Origin: Treponema bryantii
Lineage (GTDB): Bacteria > Spirochaetota > Spirochaetia > Treponematales > Treponemataceae
Length of the DNA stretch: 64,000 nt
Direction: 5' to 3'
NCBI RefSeq assembly: GCF_036492245.1
Contig: NZ_AP025286.1
Coordinates: 496,001-560,000, forward strand
Shown: positions 58,869 to 64,000 of the stretch, in pieces
How positions within the stretch are numbered: position 1 is the first letter of the stretch
How the letters are laid out: every line of letters begins with the position of its first letter
Position numbers and translations under genes: made by a program
Notes under the pieces: model-generated
Told to the model about the DNA's origin: nothing
Databases searched by the model: none
The model's input: the letters and a program-made list of their open reading frames with translations, nothing else

Positions 58869-59450
58869 ATGGAAGTTAAGATCAGAATTGCAAAAAAGGA
58901 TGATGCGGAATATTTGCAGGAGATTTATTCATATTATGTTGCGAATACTGCTGTTTCTTTTGAATATGAAGTTCCTTCTGTTCAGGAGTTTGAAAGACGT
59001 ATTTGTACAACACTCGAGAATTATCCGTATCTGGTTGCAGAAGTTGATGGAAAGATTGCAGGTTATGCTTATGCCAGTCGTTTTGGGGCACGGGCTGCAT
59101 TTGACTGGTCAATAGAAACTTCTATTTATATTGGTTTGAATTATCACAGACTTGGGCTTGGAAAACTTCTTTATGAAGAACTGGAAAGGATTCTGGCATC
59201 ACAAAATATCACAAATCTATATGCAAGAATTGCTGATCCGGCAGAAGACAATGATGAACATCTGAGTCGCGATAGTCAGCATTTTCATGAAGCACAAGGT
59301 TATAAACTGGTTGGAAAAATGAATCGCTGCGGCTACAAATTTGACCGCTGGTATAATTTAATTTATATGGAAAAAACAATTACTGAGCATAAACAGACAC
59401 AGGCTCCGTTTATACCATTTAAACAGTTGCAGTATATTCCGAAATCTTAG
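58869..59450 (+). CDS. GNAT N-acetyltransferase (phosphinothricin-acetyltransferase-like)
   Basis: 193 residues. GNAT motifs: IRIAKKDDAEYLQEIYSYYV, IAGYAYASRFGARAAFDWSI and the acetyl-CoA loop YHRLGLGKLLYEELERIL (R-x-x-G-x-G/A type). The overall pattern, including SIETSIYIG, is that of the PAT/Bar subgroup, which acetylates small amines or amino acid analogues. The C-terminal NRCGYKFDRWYNLIYMEK strand is typical. A 30-residue tail follows. Its last 32 bp overlap the 3' end of the YihY-fusion gene on the other strand. Confidence 0.88.
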   Translation: MEVKIRIAKKDDAEYLQEIYSYYVANTAVSFEYEVPSVQEFERRICTTLENYPYLVAEVDGKIAGYAYASRFGARAAFDWSIETSIYIGLNYHRLGLGKLLYEELERILASQNITNLYARIADPAEDNDEHLSRDSQHFHEAQGYKLVGKMNRCGYKFDRWYNLIYMEKTITEHKQTQAPFIPFKQLQYIPKS

Positions 59451-60693
59451 AAATTGCCTTGCGTGCCGCATGATGGCTTTTGTTAATAATCTGCATAAAC
59501 TCTTCTGATGTAAAACTGATGAATTCACATTCTGCAAGAGCTGTAACAGTTGAGCCGTAGTTTTCATTCAAAATACACTGAACATCACCAAGGAAAGTTC
59601 CCTGTGTGCGCAATGTAAAACCTCTGTCAGAGGCTTCTGAAACTGCGCCAGTTTTAAGATAATAAACATAATCAACCTTCTGGTCTGCAGAAAATAAAGT
59701 CTGGCCTACATCAAGAAGTACTGTATTGTTTTTTGTCTGGATTTCAGATGGATTTATGAAGAGGAAGCGGCGCAGGTAGGCTCCAATTCCTTTAGTTCCA
59801 TAGGCTGGAAGCTGATAGATTTCTGAGCGGAGTAGTGTAACAAAGAATTGTGAAACATAAATCATCTGAGCACAGAAAAGAAATATGATAAAGAAAAAAT
59901 AAACCTTCATCATCAAAACTACAAGCGAACTGATGGTTCCGTAAATAGTGTTATATTTTGTTACATTCAAAAACATATTGATGAAAAAAGAAACGATAAA
60001 GAAACTGAGCGTACATAAACCTGCATAGAAAATACAGCGTCGGAGTAAAGGTTTTGTTCCTGGAATTAAGCGGTAGGCAATAGTTGTACTGATAAAAAGT
60101 ACAAAATACAAAACCAGAGTACCTAGATTTTTTGAACTTTGTGACATAAGAATTGGTGTGTACTGAAGCAGATTCTGAAAAACAGGAAGAGCCATCAGCT
60201 GGCTGAAAGCAAATGCAACAAGAATTACAACCGCAATAATCAGTGTCATTGAAAATTCGCTGATAAAAGTAAGAATCTGATTAAACCAGGATTTTCGTTT
60301 TGAAACCGGTCTGAAAATCTTATTCATCGAACCGATTATAGAATTAAAGAGCTTACGGGCCATCCAGACTACCCATACACCAAGAAAGATGTTGAATCCG
60401 TTTATGGATTTTGTCTGCATCATTTTATCAAGAACTGGCTGAAGGTTTACAAGAGAGGTCAGCTCCTGTGAAAAAGAAATAATGAAATTATAGATGTTAG
60501 GATTAACTCTAAGAATTCCGATTAAAACTGCAAAGATAATCAGTGTGATAGGAATGAAAGAAAAAATAAATCCGAAGGCACAGGAAGAAGCACTTTCCCA
60601 TAATGCGTTTTTTGTAAAATTTGAAAGTGTCAGATAAAGAATCTGTCCAAAGCGGGAGAACTTTTTTTTCAAATATGCCTTAATCGGGGTCAT
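59419..60693 (-). CDS. YihY/BrkB-family membrane protein fused to a cNMP-like domain
   Basis: 424 residues. The YihY/BrkB part (about 1-290) has six helices with the family segments SFIPITLIIFAVLIGILRVN, FLGVWVVWMARKLFNSIIGS and PGTKPLLRRCIFYAGLCTLS. The C-terminal 110 residues form a cyclic-nucleotide-binding-like beta-roll (LLDVGQTLFSADQKVDYVYY, TLRTQGTFLGDVQCI, NYGSTVTALAECEF). The phosphate cassette has Asp in place of Glu and lacks the Arg, so it may not bind cNMP. I do not know this fusion as standard. TATTAT lies 6 nt before the ATG. Confidence 0.85.
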   Translation of the reverse strand: MTPIKAYLKKKFSRFGQILYLTLSNFTKNALWESASSCAFGFIFSFIPITLIIFAVLIGILRVNPNIYNFIISFSQELTSLVNLQPVLDKMMQTKSINGFNIFLGVWVVWMARKLFNSIIGSMNKIFRPVSKRKSWFNQILTFISEFSMTLIIAVVILVAFAFSQLMALPVFQNLLQYTPILMSQSSKNLGTLVLYFVLFISTTIAYRLIPGTKPLLRRCIFYAGLCTLSFFIVSFFINMFLNVTKYNTIYGTISSLVVLMMKVYFFFIIFLFCAQMIYVSQFFVTLLRSEIYQLPAYGTKGIGAYLRRFLFINPSEIQTKNNTVLLDVGQTLFSADQKVDYVYYLKTGAVSEASDRGFTLRTQGTFLGDVQCILNENYGSTVTALAECEFISFTSEEFMQIINKSHHAARKAISKISEYTATV

Positions 60694-60705
60694 ATTTATA
60701 TAATA
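60694..60705 (-). promoter_or_regulatory. Leaderless promoter of the YihY-fusion gene (-10)
   Basis: Minus-strand TATTAT (60700-60705), six bases, ATG at 60693; no Shine-Dalgarno. Confidence 0.45.
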
Positions 60706-60739
60706 GTCCTATAAGGACATTTTGGGAATAGGAAAAGTA

Positions 60740-60773
60740 AAAGCCGGACTTCTTTGAGAAATCCGGCTTTTGA
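60740..60773. terminator. Terminator between asnS and the YihY-fusion gene
   Basis: AAAGCCGGA (60740-60748) pairs perfectly with TCCGGCTTT (60762-60770); T-rich on both strands, so it probably serves asnS on the minus strand. Confidence 0.75.
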
Positions 60774-60792
60774 TTATTGTTCTAAAACTGTA

Positions 60793-62253
60793 TTAGAAAT
60801 CAGCAAGTTTTGGTGCGCGTGGATAAGGAATAACATCCCTTATATTGTCCATACCTGTTACGTAGCGCAGAAGGCGTTCAAAACCAAGACCGAAGCCTGA
60901 GTGTGGAACTGTACCAAACTTGCGGAGGTCGAGGTACCAGTCGTAGATAGACTCGTCCATTCCGCGGCGTTCGATTTCTGCCTTAAGTTTGCCGTAATCT
61001 TCCTCGCGTTCAGAACCACCGATAAGTTCGCCGATTCCAGGAACAAGAACGTCTACAGCTTTTACAGTTTTGCCGTCATCATTCTGTTTCATATAGAAAG
61101 ACTTGATTTCCTTTGGATAGTTGAAAACCATAACAGGGCCGTTATAAATCTTTTCTGTAAGATAGCGCTCGTGCTCTGTTGCAATGTCGCAGCCCCAGTA
61201 AGGCTTGAACTCGAACTTAGCACCATTTGCAGCTGCCTTTTCAAGATCTTCAATTGCCTGTGTATAGCTGATTCTTGTGAACTTAGCCTTAGCAACCTTT
61301 TCGAGACTTTCGATAAGGCCCGGCTGAATTCTCTTGTCAAAGAATGCGAGGTCTTCGCGGCACTTTGTGAGAGCCCAGTTCAAAAGATATTTTACAAAGT
61401 CTTCCTGAATGTCCATGTCGTCGTTGAGATCAAAGAAAGCCATTTCAGGTTCAATCATCCAGAACTCAGCGAGGTGGCGTGGAGTGTTAGAGTTTTCTGC
61501 ACGGAAAGTAGGTCCGAAAGTGTAAACGCGGCTCAATGCAGTTGCAAGAGTTTCTGCTTCAAGCTGACCTGATACAGTGAGGGAAGCTTTCTTTCCAAAG
61601 AAATCCTTGCTGTAGTCGATAATCTTGTGAGCGTCTTCAATCTTCATTCCGCCCTGTCCGGCCTTAACACCCATCTCAGCAATCTTTTCGAGGCTGAGTG
61701 TTGTTACCTGGAACATTTCTCCAGCACCTTCGCAGTCAGAACAAGTGATTTCCGGAGCGTTGATGTACTGGAAACCTCTTTCCTGGAAGAATGAGTGAAC
61801 AGCAAAAGCCATCTGGTTACGCATACGGTAAACAGCACCAAAAGTGTTTGTACGTGCACGAAGGTGAGCATTGTCGCGGAGATATTCCATAGACATCTTG
61901 TTCTTCTGCAATGGATATTCATCCGGATTAGCCTGACCAAGACACTTGAGGCTTTCGAGAGCTACTTCTACAGCCTGTCCGCTTGCAGGGCTTTCAATCA
62001 AAAGGCCTTCTGCACGTACACTTGCTCCAGTGTTGAGCTTTTTGAGTTCTTCTTCAATTTCATTTACATTTGCATTATTAGAAGGATTATTGCGGTCAAA
62101 TGTGAGCTGGATATTAGCGAAACAACTTCCATCGTTCACCTGAATAAAAACAAGACCCTTTGAGTCGCGAACTGTGCGAACCCAACCACATACTGTAACT
62201 TTACGGCCATCTGGAGCCGAAGCCAGTAAATCTTTAATTAATACTGGTACCAT
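60793..62253 (-). CDS. asnS: Asparaginyl-tRNA synthetase
   Basis: 486 residues, class IIb synthetase. N-terminal OB-fold (about 10-120, VTVCGWVRTVRDSKGLVFIQ); motif 2 region TFGPTFRAENSNTPRHLAEF; motif 3 GFGLGFERLLRYVTGMDNIR. The FRAENSNTPRHLAEFWMIEP segment and GELIGGSEREEDY fit AsnS rather than AspS or LysS. It charges tRNA-Asn directly. GAAGGAGGGT precedes the ATG, one of the strongest ribosome sites in the window. Length is normal. Confidence 0.96.
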   Translation of the reverse strand: MVPVLIKDLLASAPDGRKVTVCGWVRTVRDSKGLVFIQVNDGSCFANIQLTFDRNNPSNNANVNEIEEELKKLNTGASVRAEGLLIESPASGQAVEVALESLKCLGQANPDEYPLQKNKMSMEYLRDNAHLRARTNTFGAVYRMRNQMAFAVHSFFQERGFQYINAPEITCSDCEGAGEMFQVTTLSLEKIAEMGVKAGQGGMKIEDAHKIIDYSKDFFGKKASLTVSGQLEAETLATALSRVYTFGPTFRAENSNTPRHLAEFWMIEPEMAFFDLNDDMDIQEDFVKYLLNWALTKCREDLAFFDKRIQPGLIESLEKVAKAKFTRISYTQAIEDLEKAAANGAKFEFKPYWGCDIATEHERYLTEKIYNGPVMVFNYPKEIKSFYMKQNDDGKTVKAVDVLVPGIGELIGGSEREEDYGKLKAEIERRGMDESIYDWYLDLRKFGTVPHSGFGLGFERLLRYVTGMDNIRDVIPYPRAPKLADF

Positions 62254-62419
62254 AATGTACCCTCCTTCGTAACGGCCGTCACGAACGGCCTCTAATAATG
62301 AAAATGTTGTTCTATATTATCATTTTTTAATGGTTGATACAATTATGCTGGTTTTTCTTATTTTTCTTCTTTTTGTCATTAAAAAAAATATGATGAAGGT
62401 CATACAACACGAAATTTGC

Positions 62420-62467
62420 TGTGACATCTATCACAAATTTTATGAAAAAGCGGTGACATTAGTCATA
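62420..62467 (+). promoter_or_regulatory. Tandem CRP-type sites before a lipoprotein gene
   Basis: TGTGA-CATCTA-TCACA (62420-62435) is a perfect CRP-type palindrome, flanked by AAATTT arms on both sides; GGTGA-CATTAG-TCATA (62452-62467) is a second, weaker site, offset by exactly 32 bp. The gap from asnS (62254-62560) holds nothing else that I recognise. Confidence 0.65.
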
Positions 62468-62560
62468 AATTTATATACCGGGAATTGCGGTGGTAATAAT
62501 TCGGGCTTATATTTTTAATTGTTCGTATGAACAATTAATTTATTAAAAGGAGATGAGTCT

Positions 62561-63553
62561 ATGAAAAGAAAAATTTCAAAATCTTTTTTTATCGTAGCGA
62601 TTGCTTCAACATTCATTCTTGGGTCATGTAAAAATGACTCACAAAATTCGGTTCCTCGATTATTTGAGGAAAATCCAGCAACAGTAACATGGGATACGTC
62701 AAAAACAGATTGTATTGATACCTTTGCAGCAACCGTTTCTGTATATGATGATAGTAACCGTAGAGCTGGTGGCGCAAAACTTCGAGAACAGTATAAAATG
62801 GCTGTTAAGACAGTAGCTGATAAACAGTATGTACGTTTTGATTTTCCAGCAAAAGAGAAGGTCGCTGCAAAAACAGTTCTGTCAAATGGTACAGATACCA
62901 TTATAGTTGATACTAAAACAAATCAAATTGAAAAGAAAATTTCTGCATCAGAAGCTGATTTTAAATTGATTAATGATCTGGGCTATATTATTACACAACA
63001 GAATCTTTCAAAAATAGACCTTTCCAGAATAAAAAATGAAGCAACAAAACTTGCCTTGGATATGTCAGAAGATAAATCTGAAAAAGTTCTTTCTGTTAGT
63101 TTACCATCGAAATATTTTTCAACTGATAAAGAAAAAAGACTATCAACAAAGGTTTCTTATGATACAACCAATGAATTAATGGAAACTGTTGAAACTGTTA
63201 CAGAAATGGAAGATGGTTCAATTGTTACTGTAACAACTTCTCCTGTTTATGAGGAAATTGAAGATGGTCTTATAATTAAGATTGGACAATACAGTATTAT
63301 TGATAAGAAGTCGGACATCCGTTATGAAGGTCTTGAAGATATAGAATATTTTGAAAGTTTGGATGATATCCCGGAACTTTCTCAGGATGAATATGAACAG
63401 CTTGTAGATGCTGGCAATGCCGTGACAATCGAAGATATGCCACTGGGAGATCCAGCAGATCCTGGCTCCATAGAAACTATTATAGAATTATATGACAACA
63501 TAGAAATTAATGTTATTGATGATTCTGTATTTAAGTTGATTATGGAGTTATAA
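62561..63553 (+). CDS. Lipoprotein of unknown function
   Basis: 330 residues. Signal peptide with lipobox FILGSC (Cys about 25). The mature part is polar, with a possible beta-rich domain (AVKTVADKQYVRFDFPAKEK, SNGTDTIIVDTKTNQIEKK), a middle stretch LSVSLPSKYFSTDKEKRLST and an acidic C-terminus (EDIEYFESLDDIPELSQDEY). It recalls outer-membrane lipoprotein carrier (LolA-like) or LppX-type folds by pattern only. AAGGAG precedes the ATG. Another lipoprotein gene follows after 4 bp. It shares the paired CRP-type upstream sites with the Ig-like lipoprotein gene at 54 kb. Confidence 0.72.
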   Translation: MKRKISKSFFIVAIASTFILGSCKNDSQNSVPRLFEENPATVTWDTSKTDCIDTFAATVSVYDDSNRRAGGAKLREQYKMAVKTVADKQYVRFDFPAKEKVAAKTVLSNGTDTIIVDTKTNQIEKKISASEADFKLINDLGYIITQQNLSKIDLSRIKNEATKLALDMSEDKSEKVLSVSLPSKYFSTDKEKRLSTKVSYDTTNELMETVETVTEMEDGSIVTVTTSPVYEEIEDGLIIKIGQYSIIDKKSDIRYEGLEDIEYFESLDDIPELSQDEYEQLVDAGNAVTIEDMPLGDPADPGSIETIIELYDNIEINVIDDSVFKLIMEL

Positions 63554-63557
63554 CAAT

Positions 63558-64000
63558 ATGAAGAAAAAATATTGTTTGATTATTTTATTTTTGACATTTT
63601 TTCTCTTTGGGTGTGATGATATAAATTTTGGAATTCAGGAAGTTTATAATACTTATCTGCTTCTAGAGGGAGTTACAGATTCTGATATCACAGTTATGTG
63701 TAAATGTGAAAAATTAAATGTTCCAGATTTTACACAATGTGAAGAAAAAGATTCAGATACAATGAGTAATTTTACAAAAACTTACAATCTTTCTGGCAGC
63801 AATTCTTATAGATTTTTTTATGTTCCACATAACTGGCAGATTAAAGATCATAAGAATTTAAAGATTTTCTTTACAGTTACTGTAAATGGAGTTTTATATG
63901 AGACTTCGTTGGATATTCCTACTTTAAGCACACAAACAGAAGATGGAAAAGATAAGGTAAATTTCATGTTATATGCAGAGAACGGAAATCCTATTCCAGC
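63558..64000 (+). CDS. Lipoprotein, 3' end outside window
   Basis: The frame opens with ATG at 63558 and stays open to the window end (147 codons). MKKKYCLIILFLTFFLFGC is a lipoprotein signal with lipobox FLFGC (Cys about 19), then DDINFGIQEVYNTYLLLEG. The mature part shows alternating strands (YRFFYVPHNWQIKDHKNLKI) and two Cys pairs (MCKCEKLN), without a family I recognise. It begins 4 nt after the previous lipoprotein gene, so both are one operon. No clear Shine-Dalgarno separates them. Confidence 0.65.
   Translation, partial: MKKKYCLIILFLTFFLFGCDDINFGIQEVYNTYLLLEGVTDSDITVMCKCEKLNVPDFTQCEEKDSDTMSNFTKTYNLSGSNSYRFFYVPHNWQIKDHKNLKIFFTVTVNGVLYETSLDIPTLSTQTEDGKDKVNFMLYAENGNPIP

Noticed and set aside
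60901-61572. 223-residue plus-strand frame opposite asnS
   Set aside because: Antisense shadow of asnS, Cys/Phe rich, no ribosome site.
62330-62518. 62-residue plus-strand frame in the asnS-lipoprotein gap
   Set aside because: It covers the paired CRP-type sites and promoter of the lipoprotein gene and has no ribosome site; more likely regulatory DNA.
1-64000. CRISPR array, tRNA or rRNA genes, replication origin
   Set aside because: No regularly spaced direct repeats, no cloverleaf with acceptor/T-loop pattern, and no rRNA-like stretches were seen by eye.

Overview
The window looks like chromosomal DNA of a host-associated Treponema (Spirochaetota), probably a gut or rumen species. The clues are the neighbours cNMP-binding protein - murB - cysS - ECF sigma/anti-sigma, which I remember as adjacent in T. 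pallidum (TP0089-TP0092); several spirochaete-type orphan proteins; many short secreted lipoproteins; and carbohydrate genes (GH51, galK) that T. pallidum lacks. No rRNA, tRNA, CRISPR array, prophage or intact insertion sequence was seen.

Layout. 0-9.9 kb: tail of a TPR protein, DUF192 lipoprotein, secreted orphan, CRP-like regulator with two cNMP domains, murB, cysS, then a sigma / zinc anti-sigma / TIG-transglutaminase-like / UMP-kinase-like operon. 9.9-14.6 kb: GH73-type lipoprotein, radC, HtrA protease, uvrB. 14.6-16.9 kb: an AT-rich two-gene insert coding for a phospholipase-C-like protein with a C-terminal PLAT domain, followed by a decayed second copy of the uvrB 3' end. 17-24 kb: flotillin, rpmB, MBL hydrolase, orphan protein, PTS IIA, transketolase. 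24-30.4 kb: secreted protein plus two-component system, then a heterodimeric ABC exporter. 30.4-43.6 kb: palindromic repeat element, acyltransferase, GH51 arabinofuranosidase, two MATE pumps, AGCS symporter, diguanylate cyclase, PHP hydrolase, galK, CBS/DRTGG pyrophosphatase. 43-49 kb: giant DUF2157 membrane protein with its GDYXXLXY-type partner, then guaA. 49-53.7 kb: glutathione peroxidase, flavodoxin, a TPP-riboswitch operon for thiamine-precursor uptake, nitroreductase. 54-64 kb: bacterial-Ig-like lipoprotein, acyl-CoA-ligase-like enzyme, LytTR/DUF3021 pair, GNAT, YihY fused to a cNMP-like domain, asnS, and two more lipoproteins, the last cut by the window end.

Regulation gives the most interesting signals. 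(1) About fifteen genes have a TATAAT-like hexamer only 5-10 nt before the start codon and no Shine-Dalgarno, which suggests widespread leaderless transcripts. (2) Two lipoprotein genes 8.5 kb apart each carry a pair of CRP-type sites (TGTGA-N6-TCACA) with identical 32-bp offsets, and a CRP-like protein is encoded in the same window. (3) The palindrome TAAAACGTTT(A/T)A lies before transketolase, the arabinofuranosidase and a MATE pump, suggesting a small pentose regulon. (4) The phospholipase-like insert is bounded by the uvrB 3' end and a diverged copy of it. (5) Two families of hairpin-forming intergenic repeats occur, one with CCCTGAA/TTCAGGG ends. All reading was done by eye; family names rest on motifs and no database search was run.
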